Below the pieces are notes generated by a model that saw only the letters and a list, made by a program, of their open reading frames with translations, did not search any database and had not been told where the DNA came from. A DNA stretch of 64,000 nt from Denitratisoma oestradiolicum (GTDB taxonomy: Bacteria > Pseudomonadota > Gammaproteobacteria > Burkholderiales > Rhodocyclaceae). Made by a program: the position numbers and the translations under genes. Location: contig NZ_LR778301.1 of assembly GCF_902813185.1 (NCBI RefSeq), forward strand, positions 1,116,001 through 1,180,000, given 5' to 3'. Of this stretch, positions 29,595-38,408 are shown piece after piece. Position 1 is the stretch's first letter; each line of letters opens with the position of its first letter.

Positions 29595-29842
29595 GGAACA
29601 AGCACACTCCCATCCCCGCCACGACCACGTCCATGCCCACCTCAACCTCCAAACCCCATGCTCCGAACTTGGTGGGTCAGGTGGGACTCATCGGGGGCGC
29701 GGTGATGCTGTGTCTGGTGATCCTGGCCAGCGCCACTGAAAGCACGGGCGTGTGGATCGGCACGGGCCTCATGGGTCTGGTCTGGCTGGGCCTGGTGGTC
29801 ATTGGCCAAATCATCGTGGACAAACAAGGAGAGAAACCGTGA
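29591..29842 (+). CDS. small membrane protein with two helices
   Basis: 83 residues, overlapping the AAA+ stop by four bases. After a Thr/Pro-rich start two hydrophobic segments follow (VGLIGGAVMLCLVILAS and WIGTGLMGLVWLGLVVIGQIIV). No family is recognised. Tight overlap with both neighbours supports translation. Confidence 0.6.
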   Translation: MRNKHTPIPATTTSMPTSTSKPHAPNLVGQVGLIGGAVMLCLVILASATESTGVWIGTGLMGLVWLGLVVIGQIIVDKQGEKP

Positions 29843-30165
29843 TGACGCTGAAGGATGAATTCCAATCCGGACTGAAAACCGGCTTGCGCCCCTTCCGGGC
29901 GGCCTGTGGGGTCTTACTGCCCATGTTTCTGGGGGCGGCAATTCTCATGGCCCTGGGGGTGGCCCTGCTGATGGGGACGACGGACTACGCCGGCCACCGC
30001 CCGGCCTGGGCCCAGGGCCTGAGCGAAGTCCTGATCCTGCTGGGGGCTCTTGGGCTCTTGCTGGGGAGTTTGAGGGCCTGGTGGGTGATGTTCCAAGTGG
30101 CGTTTTCCCAACGCCCCGCAAAAAACTCGGATACCGGTCTAAGCAAGGAGGAAGACCCCTCATGA
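29842..30165 (+). CDS. small membrane protein with two helices
   Basis: 107 residues; the ATG at 29842 overlaps the preceding TGA by one base. Two hydrophobic segments (VLLPMFLGAAILMALGVALLM and VLILLGALGLLLGSL) are separated by a short Trp-containing loop; a W-W-V-M-F-Q-V-A-F segment follows. It resembles the previous protein in plan but not in sequence. The stop overlaps the phosphatase start. Confidence 0.6.
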   Translation: MTLKDEFQSGLKTGLRPFRAACGVLLPMFLGAAILMALGVALLMGTTDYAGHRPAWAQGLSEVLILLGALGLLLGSLRAWWVMFQVAFSQRPAKNSDTGLSKEEDPS

Positions 30166-30899
30166 CGATCCTGAGTGTGGACTTTATTCCTCGGCGCAAG
30201 GCGGAAGCCCTGACGGTGGAGGAGGCAACGGCGGTGATTTCCATTAACGAACCCGAATCCGGAATGGCCCCGCTGGCAGTGTTTCCGGAAATCCTGCGGC
30301 TGGCATTCCATGATGTGGATAGCCAGGACTACACCGACTGGGTCCTGTTTGACGATGCCCAGGGCCAGGAGGTCATCGGGTTCGTCGAGCGGCTCCATGC
30401 CTCACCCATAGCCCATCACCTCAAGGTGCATTGCCGGGCGGGGATTTCTCGTTCGGCAGCGGTGGCGCTCTACGTGGCTGAAGCGACGGGCTGTGAGTTC
30501 CTGCGACGGCCCTTTGCGGGGCTGGCCAACAAGCTGATGCTGGAGATTCTGTCCCGGGCTTCAGGACTTCCGCTCAAACGGCCCCGGGCACTGCCCCGGC
30601 GGGAGCGGTTTCAGGTGGAGATCAGCCGGAATTTTGAAACGGGGCTGGCCGAGGTTCGGGTAGTCAATGGGGTCACTGGGGAGGAAATCGTCCAGGCCGG
30701 GCCGATGCTGGAGGTGCCTCAGTTACTGACGGCAGGCCTGCAGCGGGTCTGGGGGATTGCCAATCCGCCCTCGGCCCACCATGTGACGAACTGGGATCAT
30801 TTGGAGGGTAGAGGAGGTCGGACCGGGCGACGGGCCAGGAAGCGCTATTCCAGCGGGAACGGAGGCGGGGGAGATTGCGACTCTGGACAGCCGATCTGA
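30162..30899 (+). CDS. tyrosine/dual-specificity phosphatase-like protein
   Basis: 245 residues from the ATG at 30162, which has AGGAGGAA upstream. The phosphatase loop HCRAGISRSAAVALY at about residues 90-104 has the full C-x5-R signature (Cys91, Arg97) with Ser after Arg. Upstream DVDSQDYTDWVLFDDAQGQEV carries several Asp, one of which may be the general acid. After about residue 140 a domain without known match follows, ending in a low-complexity basic tail (GGRTGRRARKRYSSG). It may act on phosphoproteins or other phosphoesters. Linkage to an AAA+ ATPase in one operon is unusual. Confidence 0.75.
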   Translation: MTILSVDFIPRRKAEALTVEEATAVISINEPESGMAPLAVFPEILRLAFHDVDSQDYTDWVLFDDAQGQEVIGFVERLHASPIAHHLKVHCRAGISRSAAVALYVAEATGCEFLRRPFAGLANKLMLEILSRASGLPLKRPRALPRRERFQVEISRNFETGLAEVRVVNGVTGEEIVQAGPMLEVPQLLTAGLQRVWGIANPPSAHHVTNWDHLEGRGGRTGRRARKRYSSGNGGGGDCDSGQPI

Positions 30900-30991
30900 A
30901 GCCCATTCAGGGACTCTTCGGCCGTCAATGCAGGGAAAGCTGGTCGGCGGTGAAACGCAGGAATCTATGGATCTGAGAAAGGAAGAATCAA

Positions 30992-31108
30992 ATGGATCTT
31001 CAACAAACCCTGATGGGACTGGGCATCCTAGCGGTAGTCGTGGGCCTGATCGTCCTGGGGATTGTGGGAATTCATCACTGGGAAGGGCGGCAGGAGAAGG
31101 ACTCGTAA
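30992..31108 (+). CDS. 38-residue membrane peptide
   Basis: The ATG at 30992 follows AAAGGAAG and the frame ends at TAA 31106-31108. The product MDLQQTLMGLGILAVVVGL continues as one hydrophobic helix (residues 6-27) and ends in a charged tail, HHWEGRQEKDS. The clean ribosome site, membrane-helix layout and place at the end of the operon support it as a real small protein. It could be a subunit of the membrane complex proposed for this operon. Confidence 0.55.
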   Translation: MDLQQTLMGLGILAVVVGLIVLGIVGIHHWEGRQEKDS

Positions 31109-31148
31109 GAGTCCTGCCAGAACAGCTGAAGAAAAGGCTGAGAGTAAA

Positions 31149-31169
31149 GGGCCGCCCATCGGGCGGCCC
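31149..31169. terminator. GC-rich hairpin between convergent genes
   Basis: GGGCCGCCC-ATC-GGGCGGCCC is a perfect 9-bp stem with 3-base loop between the end of the accessory operon and the end of the HU gene. There is no T-run on either side, so it may be a pause or a processing hairpin. Confidence 0.5.
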
Positions 31170-31180
31170 TGCGGAGACGC

Positions 31181-31615
31181 TTAGAGGGCAGCGTCCTTCA
31201 GTTTCTTCAGGGGACGAATCCGCAGCTTCACGGTGGCCGGCTTGGCGGCGAACCAATGCTCTTCCTTGGTGAAGGGATTGATTCCCTTGCGCTTGGGCTT
31301 GGCGGGCACCTTCTGGGCCACGACCTTGAGGAGTCCCGGCAGCAGGAATTCACCCAGGCCCTTCTTGTTGACCGATGCCAGGGCGGCAGCCTCCAGGGCG
31401 GCCATGACCTTCTTCACCTCCTTGGCCTCGACCCCCGAGGTTTCCGCCAGGAAGGCGGTCAAGGTGGTCTTGTTGAAGGCGGTCTTGATGGGTTTGACAG
31501 CGGCGGGGGCAGCCTTGGTAGCCGGCTTGGCGACGACCTTCTTGGCCGGTGCCTTGGCGGCTGGTTTCTTGGCAGGCTTGGCTGCAGGTTTTGCGGCGGG
31601 TTTCTTGGTGGCCAT
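31181..31615 (-). CDS. HU-family DNA-binding protein with H1-like tail (second copy)
   Basis: 144 residues from the ATG at 31615; AAGGAG lies at the right distance, while the ATG five codons upstream contains that site. The tail of about 45 residues is a repeat of KPAAKPA units, longer than in the copy at 6220. The HU domain differs from that copy at few positions (for example AYLAE/AFLAE, LHKKG/VNKKG, EEQW/EEHW). The close relation implies a recent duplication or import on the accessory segment. It may package the foreign DNA or replace the core copy. Confidence 0.88.
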   Translation of the reverse strand: MATKKPAAKPAAKPAKKPAAKAPAKKVVAKPATKAAPAAVKPIKTAFNKTTLTAFLAETSGVEAKEVKKVMAALEAAALASVNKKGLGEFLLPGLLKVVAQKVPAKPKRKGINPFTKEEHWFAAKPATVKLRIRPLKKLKDAAL

Positions 31616-31786
31616 GGTGGGCTCCTTCAATCTATGGAATGGAAAGGACTGCCTGGGGATTGTAAGAAGCCCCCTTAATGCCTATGGAGGGAAATAGGGC
31701 TGGATGACGGCATAGTTCAATTTGTCATGGGGACGACAGGCGTGCCAGCTCCCGGAAAATCGAGCTCAGGTAATGACGTCGTTGCC

Positions 31787-32227
31787 TCAGTGGTCCGCCA
31801 GCTGCTTCAGGGTTGCCTGAACCTTGCGCTTGCCCATCTTTTTAAGGATGGCGAGTTTCGTCAGCTGCTCCTGGCTGGGACGGGAACTGCCTGCCTCCCA
31901 GTTGTACACCGTCTGGGGAGATATCTGGAGGATCGATGCCAATACCGCTGCCGTCAGATTGAACTGTTCCCGCATCTTCTTGAGACCCGCGGGGCGGAAA
32001 CGGAATTTTGTTGAGGTCCCGTCCTGTGCGGGTGACGGGGTGGCCCGGGGCTGGGAAGTCGATGTCCTGGAGGGCTGGCGCTCCAAGGTCGTGAGCCTCT
32101 GTTTCAGGCGCCTGATCTCGGTTCGGCACTGAGCCAGGGATTTTTTGAGGGGGCGTGTCTCGGCGCGTAATTCCTTACGTACCTGACGGATGATTTCCTG
32201 TTTCAGGACGGCGGCGATATTGGACAT
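31787..32227 (-). CDS. helix-turn-helix protein with coiled-coil start
   Basis: 146 residues. Residues 1-50 are a charged helix with heptad character (LKKSLAQCRTEIRRLKQRL). After a Ser/Pro-rich linker comes FRPAGLKKMREQFNLTAAVLASILQISPQTVYNWEAGSSRPS, a clear XRE-type helix-turn-helix like that of small plasmid regulators and antitoxin-type proteins. It probably forms oligomers on DNA through the coiled coil. It is the last recognisable gene of the second accessory segment. Confidence 0.75.
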   Translation of the reverse strand: MSNIAAVLKQEIIRQVRKELRAETRPLKKSLAQCRTEIRRLKQRLTTLERQPSRTSTSQPRATPSPAQDGTSTKFRFRPAGLKKMREQFNLTAAVLASILQISPQTVYNWEAGSSRPSQEQLTKLAILKKMGKRKVQATLKQLADH

Positions 32228-32615
32228 GGACCTACTTGATAGAAGATGACAGGGTGATTATCGGGGACGGCCCATGAAACGGGCGAGGATGATGGCAATG
32301 CTCATGAAAATCCTCATCTGGAGTTGCGAAAAATACGCATACCGTCTCAGCCAAATAGCGTAACTCATAGTTCTATCAATTCAAGACTTAACAACGAATC
32401 GTGTTAACAACGAGTCGCCAGCCAAGTGGCTCAGCGCGATTTCGAAAAATCAAGTTTATGATCAATGAGTTGAATATGGGACTGCTCACCTGTGGCTGAT
32501 ATGTATAGTTTTCTGTTTTTTGGAGTGGGTGATGAAAACAGAGAATAAGCCGAGTCTTCTAGAGGCACTAGCAGTGATTCGTGGCCTAAGGATATCAGAA
32601 GTTGGGAATTCGGCT
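32228..32615. other. AT-rich gap before IS remnants
   Basis: Nearly 390 bases without convincing gene. The two short opposing frames near 32431-32664 have no family character. AT content rises sharply here (for example TGTATAGTTTTCTGTTTTTTGG), marking the border to the IS remnants. Confidence 0.45.
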
Positions 32616-32872
32616 TCAGGCAGGTGCTGGTCTGAACTTCACCGTTGCTTTCATGCCCCAGCACTGGGTTGTCGAGCGATCCTTTGCTTGAATCGAGAGA
32701 GAAATACCACCTATGGAAAAACTACGATTCTTGACCGAGGGTGGCGCAGCAATCAGTGTGGCATCGACGATGGTGCCGCCCGACAGGCGCAGGCCATTCT
32801 TCATCAACAGTTCACCAACCTTGGCGAAGATCGCTGCCCCCAGATCATGGGTTTCCAGCAGCTTGTGAAATG
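32616..32872 (-). pseudogene. IS5-family transposase internal fragment
   Basis: Read from about 32872 downward the frame gives FHKLLETHDLGAAIFAKVGELL, then MKNGLRLSGGTIVDATLIAAPPSVKNRS and a QCWGMKATVKF end. This is the N-terminal to middle part of IS5-family transposases, with catalytic Asp in TIVDATLI. About ten residues between the two parts are missing and the C-terminal half is absent. Confidence 0.8.
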
Positions 32873-32902
32873 TAGAAGTTCAGACTTGATCTGACAGTTC
32901 CC

Positions 32903-33165
32903 CCGTTTTGGGTGCGCTCGGCGTTGTAGTGCTCGATCCAGATATCCAGATTAGCCTGTAGCTCGTCCAGGGTTTGATAGATCTTGCGCCGGAATGCAAT
33001 CTGATAGAACTCCTGCAAGATGGTTTTATGGAATCGTTCGCAGATGCCATTCGTCTGCGGATGCCGTGCCTTGGTCTTGGTGTGTTCGATCTCATTGAGG
33101 GCCAGGTAGAGCTGGTAGTCATGGGTCTCGGCCTTGCCGCAGTATTTGGTGCCTCGGTTCCTTTC
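32903..33165 (-). pseudogene. IS481-family transposase C-terminal fragment
   Basis: The frame encodes RGTKYCGKAETHDYQLYLAL, HTKTKARHPQTNGICERFH with catalytic Glu region and LDIWIEHYNAERT, as in the second half of IS481-like integrase-core transposases. The start is missing and after ERT the usual H-Q-G-K-x-C end is replaced by unrelated residues. It abuts the IS5 fragment. Confidence 0.85.
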
Positions 33166-33214
33166 ATTCAAAGTGGTCGATACATCATTTGTGGGTCAGA
33201 CCTATACAGGCTGA

Positions 33215-33655
33215 CTTACAAATCCCTTTTTGTACGTCCGCTCGTGGGCCAGCAAGGCCCAGATCGTTACGCCACCACGGCGATATTCAGCGGCCGGTGT
33301 TGGCGTAGTTCAGTGATCCACGGTTCCGGTTCTTTAGCGTGCGTTAGCACCGACCGTGCACCGTGAATCAGCAACGTGCGCAAATAGGTATCGCCACGTT
33401 TGCTGATGCCCAGTAAGCGAATGCGCCCATCAGCTTGACCTCGTGACCCATCGCCGTGAGTTTCCTCGCCCAGTGCTGCGAACCGCCGCACGCTTCCATG
33501 CCAATCCGGCACGCTGCCCGGTTGGCAAAATGGTGGAGAAACTTCTCACGTTTGAGCTGCTGACTCACGATCTCTCCGGTCTCCTGGTCAATCCAGTGAA
33601 GTTGAAACACCCGCTTCGCCGTATCCACTCCCACCACCGTTTTGCTAGCATTCAT
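33215..33655 (-). pseudogene. IS110-family transposase, internally deleted
   Basis: The N-terminus from the ATG at 33655 (MNASKTVVGVDTAKRVFQLHW) is a normal IS110 DEDD start with its first Asp, running to about AMGHEVKLM. The frame then jumps: another frame gives DGRIRLLGISKRGDTYLRTLLIHGARS, the C-terminal transposase_20 region with its serine, and a third gives TIWALLAHERTYKKGF. So the middle is deleted at about 33425 and there is another break near 33270. Confidence 0.88.
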
Positions 33656-33759
33656 GTCGGACCCTCCGGTTTGCCTGTGAAGAATTTCGATTCTTCCACT
33701 TTGGGCACTTTGATGCCGTCGGCCCGTGAGGGTCCGCCTCCTACCTTTCACCCGCCGCA

Positions 33760-33828
33760 GAGATATCCACGGCGCCGGTCGACGGTGGCCCCCCTAGACC
33801 AAGAGGCGACTGGCGCCGTGGATATCTC
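33760..33828. repeat. 17-bp perfect inverted repeat beside the IS110 remnant
   Basis: GAGATATCCACGGCGCC at 33760-33776 is matched by GGCGCCGTGGATATCTC at 33812-33828, separated by 35 bases. It may be the end structure of a lost element or a recombination site. No open frame covers it. From 33829 to the first catabolic promoter I see no gene. Confidence 0.75.
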
Positions 33829-33964
33829 GTGTTTAGCGCTCGAAGGTGGGGGACGTCCATACCATTTCATCGTTCCGTCTCTTGTGTTCGATACCCTTCA
33901 TCCGACTACCTGATAGGGATTTCGTCCACGGTAGATGGGACTTATTCGGCGTTTCCTTAGGTGT

Positions 33965-34012
33965 TTTTAGTGCGTTTGCATCATGTCACGCCACCCTCGC
34001 CTCTTCATACTT
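33965..34012 (+). promoter_or_regulatory. island promoter box, copy a
   Basis: TAGTGCGTTTGCATCATG ends at 33985, followed after exactly 20 bases by CATACTT at 34006-34012. The inner part GTGC-GTTT-GCA(C/T) is a dyad. The same box with the same spacing occurs at four other promoters of the island. It lies 61 bases before the start codon of the BKACE gene. Confidence 0.8.
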
Positions 34013-34072
34013 TGCTCACGGGCGTTACGAGGCCCCGGGACATTTTCGATTTCCATTAGAGGAGCACGAGTT

Positions 34073-35038
34073 ATGACATACAGCCAGGATGTTTGGGACC
34101 CGAGCAATGAGAAGCAATGGGTAAATGCGGTGGCGCAGAGCAAGCTGCCGCCTTTGGTCATTTCCGTCGCCCTCACCGGTGGCGTGCATGGTAAGGAAAG
34201 CAATCCCAACCTGCCGGAAACCGCGGAGGAACAGGCCCAGCAGGCCTATGACTGCTACAACGCCGGCGCCACCTATGTTCATCTTCACGCCCGGGTTCCC
34301 GGCCAGCCTTGGCAGACGAGCACGGACTCCGCGGTTTACCGGAACATGAACCGCAAGGTCCGGGAAAAGTGTCCCAAGATCATCATCAACAACACCTGCG
34401 GCGGCGGCTATGGCGCCGACCTGAGCCAGGCCCTGGCACCATTGGAGGCCAATCCCGAAGCGGCGAGCCTCGACATCGGCCCCCTGGCAACCCGTTTCAT
34501 CATGAAAAAGCGGCCGGAAGCCGGGCGCATGGAGGACGTGAATTTCGAGGCCGTGGCACCGTTCGGCTATGAAATGACGGAAACCTACGCCAAGGCCATG
34601 ATGGATAAGGGCGTGCGTCCCGAAGTCGAGGTCTTCCATCCAGGCTGCTGGTCCCTGGTGCACAATCTCATCGACAAGGGGCTGCTCAAGCCTCCCTATC
34701 TGACTCAGCTGGTCTTCGGCTTCCAGAGCGGCAGCTATCCCACACCCAAGCAGATCATCCATCTGGCGGAAACGGCACCCAAGCCTTCCAGCCTGACGGT
34801 GCTGGGCGTAGGGCCATGGCAACCCTCGGTAATGACCATGGGCATCCTGATGGGCATGAATGTGCGGACCGGGATGGAAGACAACCTGTATATGGGTAAG
34901 GGACAACAAGTCCAGAGCAATGCCCAGCTCGTGGAAAAGGTGGTGCGGCTGGCCCGGGAGCTTGGCCGCGAAATCGCCACCCCCGAGCAGGCACGGGAAA
35001 TACTCGGTTTCTCGCAGACCCCCACCACCTACGATTGA
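34073..35038 (+). CDS. BKACE-family beta-keto acid cleavage enzyme
   Basis: 321 residues from the ATG at 34073, with AGAGGAG upstream. It is a DUF849/BKACE protein, a zinc TIM barrel related to 3-keto-5-aminohexanoate cleavage enzyme. The zinc site is seen in TYVHLHARVPG, followed by D-S-A-V-Y; IIINNTCGGGYG and the early VALTGGVHGKE are also typical. The family condenses a beta-keto acid with acetyl-CoA to acetoacetate and a new acyl-CoA. The true substrate cannot be read from sequence; the neighbourhood suggests a steroid- or ring-derived keto acid. First gene behind promoter box a. Confidence 0.85.
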   Translation: MTYSQDVWDPSNEKQWVNAVAQSKLPPLVISVALTGGVHGKESNPNLPETAEEQAQQAYDCYNAGATYVHLHARVPGQPWQTSTDSAVYRNMNRKVREKCPKIIINNTCGGGYGADLSQALAPLEANPEAASLDIGPLATRFIMKKRPEAGRMEDVNFEAVAPFGYEMTETYAKAMMDKGVRPEVEVFHPGCWSLVHNLIDKGLLKPPYLTQLVFGFQSGSYPTPKQIIHLAETAPKPSSLTVLGVGPWQPSVMTMGILMGMNVRTGMEDNLYMGKGQQVQSNAQLVEKVVRLARELGREIATPEQAREILGFSQTPTTYD

Positions 35039-35139
35039 CCAATGGGCCTTCGGCCCATCCCGACAAATCCTTTCCTCGATGCGGGGCCGCCTTTCCCGGT
35101 GCCCCCGCAGGGTGATGTTCGCACATGGAGAAAACGCAA

Positions 35140-37548
35140 ATGCCCAATGCCCTGGCTCATCTTCGGGTTGTAGAGATCGGACAAGGCATCTCGGGTCCGT
35201 ATTGCAGCAAGTTGCTTGCCGATCTGGGCGCGGATGTGATCAAGGTGGAACCTCCGCTGACCGGCGACCCACTGCGCCAGGCAGGCTCCTTCCCCGATGA
35301 TGAGGATGACCCGAGCAAGGGCACGCTGTTTCGCTACCTGAACGCCAACAAGGGAAGCATTGAATGTGACCTCGGCTCCGAGGAGGGGAGGAAGACACTT
35401 CTCGACCTGGTGAAAGCTGCCGACCTGGTCATTGAAAATCTGGGGGCCGGGGTACTCGAAGCCCTCAAGCTGGGATTCGATGTATTCGAGAAGGCCAACT
35501 CAAAGATTGCTTTGATCAGGATTTCGGATTTTGGCCAGACAGGTCCCTATTCTGGTCAACCCGCCACCGATCTGACGGTGCAGGCCGCTGCGCAATGGGT
35601 GAATAATCACCATGTGCCGGAACTTCCTTTGCTCCAGGCAGGCGGCCGGATTCCAGACTACAACGTTGGCATCTACGCTGCTGCTGCCGCTCTCACAGCC
35701 TATTCCATAGCATCCACTTCAGAAAAGGCGGTTTACTTCGATGTATCCAAGCAGGAAAGCTTGGTGTGCTGTCTCGGTGCAGTCTGGCTGCACATCGAGA
35801 CACTGACATCCCTGGGGTGGGGAATTCCTGCAGAACGACATTTCCCCTTCCCTGGGGTAGTTCGCTGCAAGGACGGCCTGGTCAGCATTAACGCTTTGAC
35901 CGGGCAGAATTTCATTGATTGTTGTCATCTGCTGGAGGTACCCCAGTACATCCCCAAGCAGATGGAAATCACCTACGGCGGACCCGACTTCGATGGATTC
36001 TTCCGCGACATCGAGCCCTGGCTCATGGAGCGGACCGTAGAGGAAGTCGTGGAGATATGTCAGGCGATGCGGATTCCCACTGTGCCGATTTCCAATGGCA
36101 AAACCCTGTTGGAAGTACCGCAGCTACAAGCCAGATCATTCTTCATCCGCGATCCTGACGAGGGCTTCGTCCGTCCCGGCTTCCCCTATCGGCTCGAACA
36201 TACCCCCGCAAGCTTGCGTAAAGGGACCCCCCGATTGGGCGCAGACAACCCGATGGACGAATCGATGCCCTGGAGCCCGAGGGAATCCACCGGACAAGCA
36301 ACGCAAACGGGCAATGGTGAATTCCCCTTCGAAGGATTGCGGGTGATTGACCTGGGGATATTCTGGGCCGGACCCTATATCAGCTGTTATCTGGGAGCCT
36401 ACGGGGCAGACGTCATCAAGGTGGAATCGATCCAGCGCGCGGACGCCTTCCGGTTTCAATGCGCGTATCCGGAAGAGGGACATGACTGGTACGAACGAAG
36501 CAGCATTTATCAGCATACCAACCTGAGCAAACGTAATCTCACGCTCAATCTTGATGCGCCTGAGGGAAAGCAGCTCTTCGAGCAATTGTTGGCAAAGGCC
36601 GACGTGGTGATCGAGAACTTTACGGCCCGGGTAATGGATAACTTTGGATTTACCAGGGAGCGCCTCAAGGAGATTAACCCGAGCTTGATTATCGTACGTG
36701 TTCCGGGGTTTGGCCTGGAAGGACCGTGGCGAGATTTCACCAGCTTTGGCATGCCATTGGAGCAAGTTAGCGCGATGTCCTGGGTTACCGGCAACCCCGA
36801 TGGCCCACCAGTCAATCTGGGGGGATATGCGGATGCATTCGTCGGCATGCATGCGGTGGTGGCCTTACAGGCGGCATTGATTCACCGTGCGCGCACTGGT
36901 CAAGGTCAGATGGTTGAGGTGCCTCAAATAGAAGTCGGCGCATGTCTGACGGCAGAGCAGGTAATCACCCATTCCGTAACGGGAAAGATTGTGGGGAGGA
37001 TGGGCAACCGCAGCGATACGATGGCCCCTCAAGGCGTTTATCGTTGCTCATGCGGGCAATCGGTTGCGCTTTCCATCAGGGACGATAACGACTGGAACCG
37101 ATTCAGGACGATGTCCCCGGTGAATACCTGGGCACAGGATGGTCGCTTCTATTCCCTGAAGGGACGGCTGGCGCATCATGATGAACTCGATGAGTTGATT
37201 TCCCTGTGGACAAGCCGGATCACTGCGAATTCGGTCATGACCGCCCTGCGGGAGATGGGAATTCCCGCAGCGATCGTGCTTACCCAGCCGAACATCCCCA
37301 GCGAGCCCCACCTGGTTTCACGGAATTTTTTCCAGGAACTCGACCATCCGCTGACCGGTGTGCGGCGCTATCCACGGTGGCCGTGGCTCCAGTCTTCAGG
37401 GGCGAACGGAGAACATCGGTTCCGCTCCCCAACCTTGGGGGAGCACAACCATGAAATCCTGAGAGAAGAGCTTGGACTCTCAACCGATGAGATTACCCAC
37501 CTTGCCTCAAAAGAAATAATTGGCACTGTCCCTAAGGGGTTGGGATGA
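35140..37548 (+). CDS. double-domain CaiB/BaiF (family III) CoA-transferase
   Basis: About 802 residues, twice the usual length: two family III CoA-transferase domains in one chain. Both start alike (VVEIGQGISGPYCSKLLADLG and VIDLGIFWAGPYISCYLGAYG), each followed by GADVIKVE. The start at 35140 is favoured by GGAG nine bases upstream; another ATG is at 35125. In domain 1 the catalytic Asp is present in QPATDLTVQAA; in domain 2 the aligned position reads SFGMPLEQVSA, so Asp appears to be Gly. Domain 2 may be structural or bind substrate. It probably activates a catabolic acid to its CoA ester. Confidence 0.85.
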   Translation: MPNALAHLRVVEIGQGISGPYCSKLLADLGADVIKVEPPLTGDPLRQAGSFPDDEDDPSKGTLFRYLNANKGSIECDLGSEEGRKTLLDLVKAADLVIENLGAGVLEALKLGFDVFEKANSKIALIRISDFGQTGPYSGQPATDLTVQAAAQWVNNHHVPELPLLQAGGRIPDYNVGIYAAAAALTAYSIASTSEKAVYFDVSKQESLVCCLGAVWLHIETLTSLGWGIPAERHFPFPGVVRCKDGLVSINALTGQNFIDCCHLLEVPQYIPKQMEITYGGPDFDGFFRDIEPWLMERTVEEVVEICQAMRIPTVPISNGKTLLEVPQLQARSFFIRDPDEGFVRPGFPYRLEHTPASLRKGTPRLGADNPMDESMPWSPRESTGQATQTGNGEFPFEGLRVIDLGIFWAGPYISCYLGAYGADVIKVESIQRADAFRFQCAYPEEGHDWYERSSIYQHTNLSKRNLTLNLDAPEGKQLFEQLLAKADVVIENFTARVMDNFGFTRERLKEINPSLIIVRVPGFGLEGPWRDFTSFGMPLEQVSAMSWVTGNPDGPPVNLGGYADAFVGMHAVVALQAALIHRARTGQGQMVEVPQIEVGACLTAEQVITHSVTGKIVGRMGNRSDTMAPQGVYRCSCGQSVALSIRDDNDWNRFRTMSPVNTWAQDGRFYSLKGRLAHHDELDELISLWTSRITANSVMTALREMGIPAAIVLTQPNIPSEPHLVSRNFFQELDHPLTGVRRYPRWPWLQSSGANGEHRFRSPTLGEHNHEILREELGLSTDEITHLASKEIIGTVPKGLG

Positions 37549-37603
37549 CTCCTTGGAGATAGACCCAGGAACATTACGAAGACGGTCATCGGAGGAGTCG
37601 ATA

Positions 37604-38344
37604 ATGCGGAGAGTTGCGCTGGTTACCGGCGGCATGGGCGGTCTGGGTGAGGCGATCTGTGTCAAGCTGGCCGCCCTGGGCTACAAGGTCGTCACCAGCC
37701 ATAGCCCATCCAACGCCAAGGTCGGGGACTGGCTGCAGACCATGAACCACATGGGCTATGGCTTCAGTGCCTATCCCTGCGACGTCGCCGATTTCGATTC
37801 CTGCCGCGACTGCGTGGCTCAGATAGAGAAGGATCTGGGACCGGTGGATGTGCTGGTCAATAACGCGGGCATCACCCGTGACATGACCTTCAAGCGCATG
37901 ACCAGAAATCACTGGGATGCAGTGATCCGCACCAATCTGGATTCCGTATTCAACATGACCAAGCAGGTCATGAATGGCATGACTGACCGCAACTGGGGCC
38001 GGGTAATAAACATTTCGTCAGTCAATGGTCAAAAAGGCGCCTTCGGCCTGACCAATTACGCCGCCGCCAAGGCCGGGATGCATGGCTTCACCAAGGCCCT
38101 GGCCCTGGAAGTGGCCAAGAAGGGGGTTACGGTGAACACCATCTCGCCGGGCTATATCGGCACCAAGATGGTGAGAGCGATTCCCAGGGAGGTACTGGAA
38201 AGCAAGATATTGCCCCAGATCCCCGTCTCCCATTTGGGAAAGCCCGAGGAAGTGGCGGGCCTGGTGGCCTATCTGGCCTCCGAGGAGGCTGCCTTTGTGA
38301 CCGGAGCCAATATTTCCATCAACGGCGGTCAGCACATGTTCTGA
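37604..38344 (+). CDS. PhbB-like acetoacetyl-CoA reductase (SDR)
   Basis: 246 residues, ATG with GGAGGAG upstream. Classical SDR: dinucleotide site VTGGMGGLGEAI at 7-18, DVLVNNAGITRD, catalytic Ser in VINISSVNGQKG, Tyr and Lys in TNYAAAKAGMHGF, and C-terminal FVTGANISINGGQHMF, all as in PhbB/FabG3 type NADPH acetoacetyl-CoA reductases. It would reduce acetoacetyl-CoA or a related 3-ketoacyl-CoA. It lies 55 bases behind the CoA-transferase on the same strand. Confidence 0.9.
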   Translation: MRRVALVTGGMGGLGEAICVKLAALGYKVVTSHSPSNAKVGDWLQTMNHMGYGFSAYPCDVADFDSCRDCVAQIEKDLGPVDVLVNNAGITRDMTFKRMTRNHWDAVIRTNLDSVFNMTKQVMNGMTDRNWGRVINISSVNGQKGAFGLTNYAAAKAGMHGFTKALALEVAKKGVTVNTISPGYIGTKMVRAIPREVLESKILPQIPVSHLGKPEEVAGLVAYLASEEAAFVTGANISINGGQHMF

Positions 38345-38408
38345 TGGGCTGAGGCAGCCAGCTTCCCCGGCAAAGCAATGACTTCTTTATGGGAAAGAGG
38401 AACAAGAA

